DNA of 64,000 nucleotides from Chrysomallon squamiferum (lineage: Eukaryota > Mollusca > Gastropoda > Neomphalida > Peltospiridae). Below are positions 37,559-48,590 of the stretch, one piece after another (the first letter of the stretch is position 1; the number at the start of each line of letters is the position of its first letter). The notes under the pieces were generated by a model. It did no database searches. It saw nothing but the letters and a program-made list of their open reading frames with translations, and had not been told where the DNA came from. The stretch spans positions 7,941,491 through 8,005,490 of the forward strand of contig CM022677.1 of assembly GCA_012295275.1 (NCBI GenBank), in the 5' to 3' direction. A program made the translations under genes and the position numbers.

Positions 37559-37636
37559 CTACAAGCCATATTTCTCCAAATTATGGAGTACGTGTTTAAA
37601 AGTTTGTAAACACTGATCGGGGTTCAACGCTGCCAT
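37559..37636 (-). CDS. Candidate first coding exon
   Basis: The ATG at 37,636-37,634 opens MAALNPDQCLQTFKHVLHNL, then EKYGL and TAG. A donor-like GT just inside the stop (TATGGCTT|GTAGAT), or one further at AAAG|GTAGAAAC in another frame, could end the exon. The composition is protein-like and the ATG lies in a CCAAGATGGC context. Partner exons downstream on this strand may be 35,776-35,969 or the LRR exons. No family is assigned. Confidence 0.4.
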   Translation of the reverse strand: MAALNPDQCLQTFKHVLHNLEKYGL

Positions 37637-37644
37637 CTTGGATT
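37629..37644 (-). promoter_or_regulatory. YY1-like initiator overlapping the start codon
   Basis: The minus strand reads ATCCAAGATGGCAGCG, matching the CAAGATGGC core recognised by YY1 in animal promoters and start regions. It overlaps the candidate ATG at 37,636. The adjacent DNA is CpG-richer than the neighbourhood, as expected of a transcription start. Confidence 0.4.
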
Positions 37645-37999
37645 TTGATCGGAGGTTTCCGTGAGCTCACGGAAGTTTTTAAATCTCCAAATTCAATTAT
37701 TTTACGTCTATTTTCTGAACTTTTTATGATTTAGACTGATAAAGATAAGGATGGCTATTCATATTACCAAACCATCATGTCACGTGCTACTTTTTCAACT
37801 TAAACCTTTCAAACTGGATTATTTTTGTGCAAAAGAGTGCTTAATAAACTAAAATTATAATTCGGTGAAAGATTAATTTTCGTATCTTTGCGGGATTGTC
37901 CTTGTTATTATTTAGAGTTACTTCCCGTAGACCCAAAATCAAAGAATTTCCGAATTTCCACGTCAAATTATTTTGCAGAGTATCTGACATGCCAAACGA

Positions 38000-40090
38000 T
38001 TAAAAGTGTGCTTCCAGTCTTTTATTTGTTTCAGTTTTATTTGTTGAAATTAATGTTGAAAGGTGTATAAAGGCTATAATGTATAAACAAAACAAAAAAC
38101 AATTACGTGAATTCGTCCTTACATTGTTATTTCAGGCAGGCAGCATCACTAATTAAACTGTATTTCAGGATTGTCGCATAATTATGTATCTTAGAAATAC
38201 TGTAATCAGTACGAGTCTTAGTAAAACGTATGAACATGTACCTTGTAAAATTATCCTATTTTATATCTTCAGCACCCATCAGAGGCGTAGCCAGGTTTGA
38301 AAGTTAAGGAGAGAAAACACGCACCGAATATTAATAACAACAATAATAATAAATAAAATAAACTATATGACTGTTAGAGATATTCATTCAAGTAGGTAAC
38401 GGTTAAAAATCTGTATGAACAATAGAGTTGCCGTCGTTGCCGTCGGAAAGGATTTGTTCCTAATGCTCTAAGTGTACTTATCATTATTCTTTTACTCTTT
38501 TTATCAGCTATTATTATTACCATCTCAGAGTGTACATCCTATATTAGAATATATTATTAATATGTCTATTAATGTCGCCTTCGCTACCAAGGTATGGGCG
38601 TTGTTTTCAACGTTCGAAGTGAAAAAAGTTTAAGGAAATTCATTACTTAGTATTAACAATAAAATATTTGTTGATTTTATGATTATGATTACTGTTGTTG
38701 TGGTTGTTGTTGTTGTTGATGTTGTTGTTGTTTTTATTATTATTATTTCTATTATTATTATTATTTGTCAAATATTTTAATTTTTATCGTTCAAAACGAT
38801 TATTTCAGTTTTGTACCCTTGATAATTATTTATGAGATATTTATGGAATTAGCTCTAATATGTATATGTATATATTGAAATAACAAAGGCGCGGGCTCTT
38901 CATGTTTAAAATAATTCTTGATTCTCAGCGGGCGCATCACCTATTAAAATATATTATTGAAATTTCTGTTAATGTCGGTACGGGAGATGTTCCTGACATT
39001 ATTGATGTACTCCTTTTCGTTGTTTATTCGCTGTTATTCTTACTGTCTGACCGTGCCCGTCCTATATTAAAATATATCATTATTACCTTTATTAATGTCG
39101 TCGTCATAACCGTTGTAACGGCGTTACTTCACCCTATTAGTTTGTCTTTTATTAAGTATTACAATTAGTGTCCATATCCTACATTAAAAAATATCATTAC
39201 TATTTCTATTAATGAGGCCGTCATTGCCGTCGTTCCAGCATTGTTCTTAGCGTCTTGGTGTACACCTGATTATTAGGCGGATGGGGAAACGGATCATTGA
39301 AAGACGACATATATATATATATATATGGAAACAGAGATAGACAGATAGATAGATAGATAGATATAAAATGAAAAAGGCTGATATGACCCAGTCTAACCTA
39401 ATATCAGTCTAATCTCGCGCCCACTCAGTTTTTGCTTTATAATCTCATAGAGATTTAGACAGGATTATTAATTTGTACGTTTCTCGGTGTTCTTACATTC
39501 TGCTAGAACGCGAGAAGTCATAAATTATATTACACTATAGATTAAAATGATAGTTTCTAGTAAGAAATCGATTACAGAGAATACCTGTATTTTGGGAAAT
39601 ATAGAACATACTTTCAATTTATTTAGGTTTTTTTTTAATTTTAATTATTATTATTAGTAGCAGTATTAGTATTGTTGTTGTTATTTCAGTGTTGTTGTTG
39701 TTGTTTTATTATTATTTTTAGTAGTAGTAGTAGTAGTAGTAGTATTTATAAAAAAGTAGAAGAAAACTGAAATGATATTCCGTTATGTAAACAAAGCTAT
39801 CACGTTTATTTTGTAAAACGAGCGCAGTTGTATTGTAAACAAGTAAAAATAAGATTTTACTTAAGGATACCGCTACTTACATTCATCATTTTACCAGACT
39901 CAGAACGATATTTCATTAGCAACTTTCGAGGTTATAGTGAAAATATAATAACATGTGATATTAATGTTATATTCCGCATTGGAACTTATGCTGTGTTTAC
40001 TACATTAAAGCAGAATAATTTGTACACAGCAAAAATAACGTAGTGTTTTTATCAAGACAATACACTATTTACATTGATGATTTTCGTTGC

Positions 40091-40121
<31 letters not shown>

Positions 40122-40718
40122 CTTTACGTCTCGCCTTGAAATTAAAAAGATGAATATCACTCCATATATATTTAATTATATACTAATATTTGAAAATTAT
40201 AATATGAGCTTTTTAATAGAAAAAGAAAATCACAATTTAATTATCATTAGAAACTCAGGGCAGCTAAAAATTAATCCTGATTTTGTTAGTAACAGACAAT
40301 TGGAATCTGGAAGGCCTCTTTATTTCTGAATTTCTCAGCTATCCTAGAATGAGATGATATTCAGTTAGTTAAATGACAAATTATACTGAAAATTACAGGT
40401 ATGATTTCACTGTGAACATTCAGAAATATAGATGGAGCTTCCGTGTTATAATATTTTATAAATAACAGTAACTTTGTATGTGACGTAAAAATATATCGAG
40501 AAATAAAGAGGGCGCATCTAGTGTGACATTTTATAAACAGCAGAAACATGTTTCACTGAAAAACTAGGATTAACTTTACACGGCGTTATGAAAACGTTTT
40601 AACGCTGCAATCAGAATTTAAATTACATGCATTATTTTTCTCGACAGAGGTGTAGCTAATATTAACACATTGTTTTGGAAAATACAGCGGCTGTTCTTTT
40701 TTAATTAACAACATTAGA

Positions 40719-40757
<39 letters not shown>

Positions 40758-41511
40758 CAAACTTTATGAATATAACCTGAGATACAGATACCAAACGTTC
40801 GTTTTGTATAATAAAAGGTGTGATTTTACTGTACGTGAAACTTAAACGTTATATACATTACTCAAAATACTGATAATCACAGATAATCTACTAAATATTA
40901 CTGACAATTATAAATTATAAGTGTACATGGCGTTACGAAAATAAACTCTTAATTACCTGTAAAAAGAAGAAGGTGAGAATTAATTATCTGAAAAAAAGAA
41001 AAAGGTGAGAATTAATTGCTGGTTGAGCGGTGATATTTCAATTAAGAATGTTGAGAAATGTTAATCTCATATTTTATTAATATCGTACAGGTTACATTTA
41101 AATATCTCAGAGTTAATTCCCTGGAATCACGATAGTGTGTACTGATTAGCTGAGAACAAGCAAGATGAACATGTTATTTTATTATGCGAAATTTAATGTT
41201 TTCATTACATTTGTAAAGTCCTCCCTTTGAAATAGCTATGTAACAACAACATCACCAACAAGAACAACAACAATAATAGAACCTTAATACCGCGCCTTCT
41301 ACCTTCTTTCTTACTTTCTTTCTTTCTTTATTTATTTCTGTAAAAACATTTTTGACGCTAATCTCTTAGTTTCATTAGAATTGTTTTTTGAGAGCGTATA
41401 TAAAAATTACTTCTAAATTGTTTTTAGGCCGCGTAACGTTATCATAGTTATTCTTAGTATATTGTTTCCGTCCAGTTAAAACCTAAATACTTCTTTATAT
41501 AAAAAAAAGAG

Positions 41512-41559
<48 letters not shown>

Positions 41560-42700
41560 CTGATTTATTTATAATATAATTGAAGGAGAAATCGTGAACA
41601 TTTTAGAAGCAGTGATTTTTAACTAAAGAGTATTGCTATTTACGCTGACCATTTTAACCATCGATATCAAATTAAGAACCAGTTTTATCACGTTTTTATA
41701 CGGGATATTAAAATTAGATTAATTAGAGATTATCGGTCATATTATTGAATAATTATGGAATTTCATTTGGGATTATCTCACTTTACTCAGTGTTAAAAAA
41801 AAAAAAAAAAAAAATGAAGTGAAAAGAAAAAAATCACACTGAAAAGTGCATATTTAATTGTCAGTAATATCAAAACAATAGTAAATACAATCTTCATCTA
41901 GCACTTCACATATATTCATGTTAATAATAAAATAACATAACATGAAAGACCATCATTATACTGTGAGAAGGACGCTAACTTGGAAAATAAAATAAAAATA
42001 TCTGTTTTTCAAGATGTGTTGTATAGCTAATAAGATTACCCAAGAAATCCTAATTTTCACTGATAACAGTACATGGCATATTAAAAATAAAATTTTAATG
42101 ACGTGAGTATAATTTTAATATTAATATTTCGTGTAAAGAACATACTGATATTTAGATGTGGAGTGGATATATAAAGCTTCTATCTTATTTTAACTTTAGA
42201 AAATTATTCAGAATCTGAAATGATCAAATTATAACGTTTATAATAAAATGCACACAAGGTTAAAAACCCAACAACATTCTGGCTTTTTCCTGACACTCTG
42301 TAGAAACTGATAAAGTTCCTCACATATTACAATCAGTCGTAGAGAACTCAATAAAATACCACGTTAATATATTTGTCATTGTATATTTGCCATTGTAGGG
42401 CCCTGGATGTAGAATAAATGGTGCTAAAATGAATTCTACGGTCGCGGGATTTGTTGTTAATATATCTTCACTGTATCTCTGTGAAGTAGAAAAATTTGTA
42501 TAAATGGTGCTAAAATGAATTCTAGATCGCCGGATCTTTCTAATTAAATTCCCTTGTACCTGGTTGACAGTGTGTTCAGTCAGAAGATAAGAACAAACTA
42601 CTTCTGTACAACTAAGTTTTAACGCTCTGGTGTAAGTCTATCCTTACGTCTGTTTGTCTAACTCTCTTATGTTAATTTGTATATGTTAATACAAAGAACT
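38000..42700. other. Non-coding DNA with raised CpG and short repeats
   Basis: No gene is supported. CpG is more frequent here than in most of the window. It holds the ~120-bp repeat at 38,530-39,290, (TTG)/(ATT) tracts at 38,695-38,765, (TA)n at 39,311-39,326, 40,099-40,120 and 40,723-40,754, and (AAT)n at 41,516-41,560. It also holds a two-copy GTGAGAATTAATT motif at 40,973-41,020 and a two-copy ATGGTGCTAAAATGAATTCTA motif (one over 20: see 42,418 and 42,503). Confidence 0.5.
38530..39290 (+). repeat. Degenerate ~120-bp CpG-rich repeat, four copies
   Basis: The phrase CCTATATTAAAATATATCATT followed by TTATTAATGTCG-type sequence and CGT/CCG-rich DNA occurs at about 38,539, 38,939, 39,060 and 39,179 (first phrase varies by a few bases). 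The last three are spaced 119-121 bp apart. An open frame at 38,902-39,168 simply spans two units. Confidence 0.6.
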
Positions 42701-43205
42701 ATTCAATATAAAAACAGCATAACATTTTTATTCAAATTACAGAACTACATCAATTGTGTCCATAATTCAGTTCCACGATTCATTTTGAACGCAAAACGTA
42801 CAATAATGACAATAACGGAGACTACAATTGTTACAAAATGTACAAGAAATTAAATATTCAAAGAGAAGTATATACATGAGAGAACAACGAAACACAGAAT
42901 AAGTAAAAAAAATAAAGAAACAAAATAGTAAATAAATAAATAAAGAAAGAAATGATGAAAAAAATGAAGAAGGTGATTTATTTTGAATAATATTTCCGTT
43001 GATTCTCGCAAAAGTTCTCCGTTGTGGTCGGATGACTCTTTTGGGCGATTTGACTGATTTCAGGGTGCCATCCTTCCAAGTGGTTATTTTTTCGGTAACA
43101 CCAAAATTGATCTCAAGGAAATGTTTCCTTCGTAATCTGTGGTAAATCTGTAATTCATTTCTGTCATTTAGCAAACAGTATTTAGTTTATTATCACTATT
43201 TGTGA

Positions 43206-43207
<2 letters not shown>

Positions 43208-43250
<43 letters not shown>
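43208..43250 (+). repeat. (ATT)n microsatellite
   Basis: About 14 ATT units, about 140 bp upstream of the first recognisable MCC exon. Confidence 0.95.
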
Positions 43251-43251
<1 letters not shown>

Positions 43252-43386
43252 TTCATTATCAATATTTTTTTCATTAATTAGCTTTAGGAATGATAAAACA
43301 GACTGAATCACAAAAATTCACGGATAACATGTTTTAATTTGGTTGCAAAATGTAATAATTTAAAATTATTTCTTTTCTTTCCCCAG

Positions 43387-43500
43387 CTTCACCAGGCGGC
43401 CTTGACCTCTCTGAAATGGGAGATAATCGAGCTGAACAACAGGTTAGCACAAGTAATAGCCGACAGTGATCATTTAGAAAAATAACTGACTAAATGTCAG
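43387..43500 (+). pseudogene. MCC: MCC exon (N-terminal coiled coil), nonsense codon
   Basis: CCCCAG|CTTCAC...TGTCAG|GTTAG, 38 codons in phase 0: LHQAALTSLKWEIIELNNRL, AQVIADSDHLEK, then TAA at 43,483-43,485, then LTKCQ. The vertebrate protein has a lysine at the stop position (LEKKLAK-like), so a single substitution explains it. Exon borders are intact. Confidence 0.85.
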
Positions 43501-44308
43501 GTTAGAAATTTCGTTTTTTTTAATATTATTATTTTTTTTTTATCCTAGCATTGGCCTGAAATTAATGTTATTATTCTGGTAACAGTAATAAGAATATAGC
43601 CTGACTAGAAAATAACATGTTTGGCTATAACTCTTGGTGATGACTTAAAGCTACTCAGGCTAGCTTTCTGGAAAGACTTTAGAAACATTTACGTTAATCT
43701 GATGACCAAATTTAAATTTAAAAAGTTTCAATTATTGTATATTTACTTTCTGCCTTATTTGGTTATTTATGTATTTATTTGATTATTTATTGATGATGTT
43801 TTCTTAAGCAGACACTAAAACAAAGAATACATAGGTTCAATAAATACAATATATACACATTCAAATTCATAAAAAAAATGTCTTGTGATTTTGAATACTA
43901 AGAGAATTTAGTCTGTATGTTTTAAATTTACTAATACACAGTTATATCCAAAAACCATTCAAAACTTCAAATATTTTAGTGATTCTAAATATTTTGACAT
44001 TTTATTATTTTTAATTTACAAGTTTACTAATATACATATATAAATATATAATGTTTCTAATGTGATTTTAAATATTTTTATTTTTTATTTTATAATAGCA
44101 TATTCCATTCTTATGTGCTATTATTATTATATTTTTAATCTAATTGTATAAAAGGATGTATGTACCGTTAATAAATATTTTTCTTTTATTATAATTATTA
44201 GTTTATTTTGATTTTATAATTGCATTAATAAATAATTTTCTTATCCTGTCTGTTTAATTATTATTTTGTGTGTTTGTTACTGAAATCTGATTGTTTTTTG
44301 TCACTAAG

Positions 44309-44457
44309 ACTGAGAAGATTCACAGTCAGAAAGACTTCGATGACATAGTTGACCAGACGGCGGCACGCTACGAGGAATGCGTCACTGAACTGTAATGCGT
44401 CACTGAACTGTACAGCGTCATGAAGAAAACAGACAGACACCAGATTAATGTCATCAG
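44309..44457 (+). pseudogene. MCC: MCC exon with an 18-bp in-frame duplication that creates a stop
   Basis: The exon opens in phase 0 with TEKIHSQKDFDDIVDQTAAR and YEECVTEL, then TAA (44,393-44,395), then CVTELYSVMKKTDRHQINVI. The 18 bases at 44,377-44,394 (ATGCGTCACTGAACTGTA) are repeated exactly at 44,395-44,412. The repeat is in frame, but its junction reads TAA. The exon ends ATCAG|GTCAGT in phase 2, which fits the next exon. Compared with the vertebrate protein, about four residues after the duplication are also missing. Confidence 0.85.
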
Positions 44458-44899
44458 GTCAGTGGTCTTTATTAAATAATATATAGTGTGAGTTTGCTGT
44501 TCTTCCCTGCTTTTAATGAATGATAAAAACAATAATATAATATATCGGGACACATAATGAAACATAGTTTTGGCTTGTCATTATGTATTGTAAAATAATA
44601 CCATTTGTTTGCTGGTTTTTCACTGTTTTTAATGGAGGAGAAAAGATTCCTGAAAACCTGAAATTCCAGAAATATGTGAAGACATTTAACCATTGTTTTC
44701 TTTCATTGTATGAGTCGTCAGTCATTCTTCAGATGTAAATCCACACCTTTAGCTTGGTGTTCTTCACTGTGTTTAATGAAAGACTAAGAAATAATTTCTA
44801 GGAATTTGTTGAAAATACCAAATTCCAGAAAGTGTAAAGACATTTGAACGTTTTTTTTTTTTTTTTTTCGTTTTTTTTTTTCTTTTCATTTCTGTGTAG

Positions 44900-44981
44900 A
44901 AAAGAAGATGATCGGACAAAAGCAATGATGGAGGAAGTATCAGCGAGAATAATGCAAATGGCTCCCAGTCTGCTAGACATG
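44900..44981 (+). CDS. MCC: MCC exon
   Basis: GTGTAG|AAAAGAAG...GACATG|GTAATC. Joined in phase to the previous exon it reads RKEDDRTKAMMEEVSARIMQ, MAPSLLDM. It corresponds to the acidic coiled-coil segment following the IREED-type motif in vertebrate MCC, with weaker similarity beyond it. It is intact. Confidence 0.65.
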
Positions 44982-45276
44982 GTAATCATTTACTTTTATA
45001 TTTAGTTTTTGACTGTACAGTTTTGGCTGTTTTAGATAGATGTCCAATTGTTTTAAAAGTTTATTAATTTTAATTTTAATTTATTATATAAATAGCAACA
45101 TATAATTTGTTGGATTTTTAAAATAATTTCTGCATTAAGTCTTTCTATGAAAGAGTAACAGTTAAATTGTTTGTAACTGCATGAAATTGTTATATTCATA
45201 AAAAAAAGTACTGAAAAGTTGTTAGTAAATACACTTTTTTTTTAAAAGTTTATAGCGAAAATAATTAAAGGATAAA

Positions 45277-45400
45277 TTATTACATGTTTTTTTACAGCTG
45301 AAAGAGTTACAGAATAAATTGTTACATTTTTGTTACAGTTGAAAAAGTTACAGGATAAATTGTTACATTTTTGTTACAGTTGAAAGAGTTACAGGATAAA
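45277..45400 (+). repeat. 41-bp tandem triplication of a splice acceptor and exon start
   Basis: Three copies (45,278-45,318; 45,319-45,359; 45,360-45,400) each contain a T-rich tract, TTACAG and TTGAAAGAGTTACAGGATAA or a close variant. Only the third continues into the full MCC exon. The first two are acceptor decoys: TTACAG is retained in each, and their exon-like starts run into ATAAATTG instead of the coding continuation. Confidence 0.9.
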
Positions 45401-45489
45401 TTACCTCTGACAGATTTGTCTTCTAGTCCCATGAACATACAAACTTCAACACCAACAAAGTCACAAGTGAATCCTAATACAGGAGAGAG
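45380..45489 (+). CDS. MCC: MCC exon
   Basis: TTACAG|TTGAAAGAG...GAGAG|GTATAA: LKELQDKLPLTDLSSSPMNI, then QTSTPTKSQVNPNTGER. It matches the RELQTRL...SSPGRLTSTNRPINPSTGE region of vertebrate MCC. It leaves phase 2, whereas the next recognised exon begins in phase 0, so an exon between them has been lost or missed. Confidence 0.75.
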
Positions 45490-45712
45490 GTATAAATAAA
45501 TATTTGTTATATTGTCATTCATTTATGTTCCATGTAACTAAAGTAACTCTTAACACAGGAGACAGGTATAAATAAACATTTCTTATTTTATTTCTCATCT
45601 TTATTGCATTTGACTATAAGGGAATCAGTGGAGAAAGACTGTGTATATGTTGTGTGTTTTTTTTTATATATGGAATGTCGAGAAAATACAAAAAATGTAT
45701 AATAAATATAAA

Positions 45713-45713
45713 T

Positions 45714-45800
<87 letters not shown>
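45713..45800 (+). repeat. (TA)n microsatellite
   Basis: About 40 TA units in an MCC intron. They continue directly into the left end of the mariner-type element, and the right end also abuts TATATA. Confidence 0.95.
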
Positions 45801-45804
<4 letters not shown>

Positions 45805-46237
45805 GTGTCCCAGAAGTCGCGCACCATATACATGTATTTAATATTTTATTTTTTTTAATATTTTTTATTATATTATATCCTTAATCAGACTTTTCCTGAC
45901 AGATGGATTGGGCGAAGAGGTCCTGTGGAGTGGCCACCTCGATCACCAGATCTGTCACCTCTTGACTATTTTCTTTGGGGACATCTTACATCTGTTGTTT
46001 ACCAGAATCGTCCACGAACTCTTAATGATTTGAAAGATGCAATAACAATTGAATGTCAAAAAATGAGTAGCGAAACCCTCAACAGAGTAAAAAACAGTTT
46101 TATAAAGGGAATTGAAGTATGTATCAATGCAGAGGTCAAGCAATTTGAGCATTTGTTATGATTATTATTAATAACATTTTTATTCATATGTATCTAAATA
46201 AAAATCTTCATGGTGCGTGACTTCTGGGACACCCTGT
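45801..46237 (+). mobile_element. Mariner-type deletion derivative with intact terminal inverted repeats
   Basis: The left end CAGAGTGTCCCAGAAGTCGC (45,801-45,827) and the right end (46,211-46,237) form 27-bp terminal inverted repeats with two mismatches. TA flanks both sides, as expected of the IS630/Tc1/mariner superfamily. Inside, 45,886-46,161 encodes the C-terminal part of a DDE/D transposase: QTFPDRWIGRRGP, VEWPPRSPDLSPLDYFLWGH and RPRTLNDLKDAI to QFEHLL, TGA/TAT end. The Asp in SPLD is the probable third catalytic residue. The N-terminal HTH and first two Asp are deleted, so it is non-autonomous. A polyadenylation-like AATAAA occurs near 46,196. Confidence 0.9.
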
Positions 46238-46739
46238 ATATATGTATTATACATTTTTGAGACAATACAAAACTATTCCAAGTCATATTACCTCAGAAAA
46301 AATAAAACTGACAGAAAATGAATGATTGACAGTATTTTTCAAATTTTAAGTATGAATTTAACTGATTCTTAAACTTACAAATGTTTCCCAACTACAATCA
46401 TTCGAAATCAAAATGCCAAAATAAATACATTTTCAACAATAACCCAAAATTTTTCATACTTTTTAACCTTATATTTTTTGCCGTCGGGCAATTCTGTTTC
46501 AAATTAACTAAAATAAATAGATTCTTAAACAGTAACACAGAATAAGTCATTGATATATTTTTCATGATATCTGATATGAATTTAACTGATTTTAAACCTT
46601 ATGTTTTTTGACAATAACACAGAATAACCCATGACTTATGACTTTTTCACAATTTCTACTTCAGCTTCCAATTACAAAATTAGTCAAACATTTAGTACAG
46701 TATTTACAGGGCTGTTCTAAAATGAAGTAAATTGTTCAG

Positions 46740-47058
46740 ACTTTGTACAAGTGTGGTTCTGAGATAGGAGAAACCAAAGTGAAAGAGTTTGAAATTGAGT
46801 TTGAAAGACTTCAGAGCAAAATTGACCACCTCAAGTCACAGAATGACTTTGCTAACCTGACGCTGAATGAGAGCAAGTCCTACTCGGAGAGGTTGACTGT
46901 GTTGATGGGGAAGTATGAGTCTAACAACACAGCGCTGCAATTGGCAATTAACTACTCTGATCAGACGATAGAGGCGTATGAAGTGTTGTGTGTTCTGCTG
47001 GAGAGTGAGATGGGAGTTTTGTTAGCTAACTGTAGAGCTGCAGGACTTGGAAGTCTGG
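46740..47058 (+). CDS. MCC: MCC exon (most conserved coiled-coil block)
   Basis: TTGTTCAG|ACT...CTGG|GTGAGT. It reads TLYKCGSEIGETKVKEFEIE, FERLQSKIDHLKSQNDF, SERLTVLMGKYESNNTALQL, AINYSDQTIEAYEVL and LLANCRAAGLGSLG. It aligns almost without gaps to vertebrate MCC around ESKIREFE...LVGKYESNATAL...RAAGVGS. No lesion. It ends in phase 1. Confidence 0.93.
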
Positions 47059-47512
47059 GTGAGTTTACAACTAAAATTCTTATTTAAAAATATATTATTT
47101 CAGTAATTGCTACATCACTGAAATTCATTCTTTTTTATACGTAAATGAAGTTAATTTTTGTATGTGTGTGTGTGTAAGTATCTTTACAATTTCAGTATTA
47201 GTGATTATTAATTTCAGAATGAGTATATATGTTTGTGTTGTGTCTGTGTGTGCATGTGTGTGCGTCATTTATTTATCATTTAAAAATTCAGCATCTAAAG
47301 AATTTTCAGTATGCATGTATTTCATTTCAGTAAGAAGGATTTAATTTCAGTGTCTATAGCTGTTAATATATAGACACTGAAATTAACCTAATGTACAGAT
47401 GCTGAAAAGAGTTAATTTTTGACATCTGTGCATGTTAGTGTATTATGCTAACTCCAATAAGTCTGTATGCTAATTTTACTAAATGTGTATTTAATTTCAA
47501 TGTTAATTTCAG

Positions 47513-47696
47513 TAAAGGAGTGTGAGGATCAGGTGGAGGTGACATCTATACTACAGAGAGCTCATCACTCGAGGAAGTCTGCTGAAGGCGTGGCTCGACA
47601 TCTACTTCACAAACTGGACAGAAGCTGTGGAGTTCACACCACACCCTGTATTTCTCACCCCTGGAAAGATCTCTCTTCTAACAGTAGAACTGCAAG
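47513..47696 (+). CDS. MCC: MCC exon
   Basis: TTAATTTCAG|TAAAGGAG...GCAAG|GTGATG. Phase 1 in and phase 2 out: VKECEDQVEVTSILQRAHHS, RKSAEGVARHLLHKLDRSCG and HPWKDLSSNSRTAR. It matches the MLKRAHDCRKTAE...LLMKLDGSCG...PWESLSSNS block of vertebrate MCC. It is intact. Confidence 0.92.
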
Positions 47697-48388
47697 GTGA
47701 TGCTTTACTTGAAGTCTTTTTGTATTAAATGGATTTTGTTTTCCATTATTTTTAGTTTTAGTTTTTTTAATACTGAAACTGACTTTGTTAATTAATACAC
47801 TCTGGTATTCTACTTTGACTTTGTTTATACTTTACTGTAATTGCTTCTCTGTCTAATAAGATTTTTGTCTTTAGCATTTTAACGATTCTCTTAAAGTTTA
47901 ATACTGAAATTGACTGTATTTTATACATTAATAGTTTGTTTTTCAATATTTAAACTGACTTTATATTTAAATGGACTGTATTTTTTTACCTTCAAAAACA
48001 GAGACAATACCTTTGTATTGAATTTAATCTACATTGTTTTGAATACTTAAAGTAATTGTGTTTTTATATCTAAATTATCTTTATTTTGTACTTTATTGGA
48101 ATTTATTTTTATACCTTTGTTATTTCTTTTATTACCCAAAATCGACTTATAATTAAAAAAACCCATAGTTTTGCATCTAACTGGGTTTTTTTTCTTACTA
48201 AGATAAATGTAGATTTTGTAGTATATTAAAGTATATGCTGTAATTAACTGGACTTTGCATTAACTATCTTTCTAAAAGGATTTTATCCTAACTTATAGAA
48301 TTATAAATTTCAAGTTGATTAACTGACTTTTCCATGACTAGTGATAATCTTTACCAAATTTTCATTTTGAATTGTCCATCACGTCCAG

Positions 48389-48590
48389 TTCTACAATCTT
48401 CACCAATCTCGATGAACAGAGACTGCGAGAGTACATTCAGAAGAATTACCTGGCAGCGGTCAGAATGACCGTCATGGAGCTGGAGAGTTTACACTTTGAT
48501 CCTCTGCTTGATGAACCCAAGAAAACTCCAGAAGCTCAAAGACTGGATTTGGAAAATGCTGTGTTAATGCAGGAGTTGATGGCTATGAAG
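48389..48590 (+). CDS. MCC: MCC exon, 3' border uncertain
   Basis: CGTCCAG|TTCTACA starts in phase with the previous exon: STIFTNLDEQRLREYIQKN, YLAAVRMTVMELESLHFDPL and QRLDLENAVLMQELMAMK. In vertebrate MCC the next residues are EEMAELK, found at 48,936, so the exon should end at about 48,590. There the DNA reads ATGAAGGGCAGTC with no GT donor (only a weak GC). The frame reads on for 60 codons into intron-like sequence, ending in Phe/Ile-rich noise at 48,839. Confidence 0.88.

Noticed and set aside
42767-43174. 135-residue minus-strand frame beginning LNDRNELQIYHRLRRKHF
   Set aside because: The first third looks protein-like, but the rest is Phe/Tyr/Leu noise and no splice structure or family supports it. 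Left uncalled.
45588-45884. Ile-Tyr repeat frames on both strands
   Set aside because: Translation of the (TA)n microsatellite.
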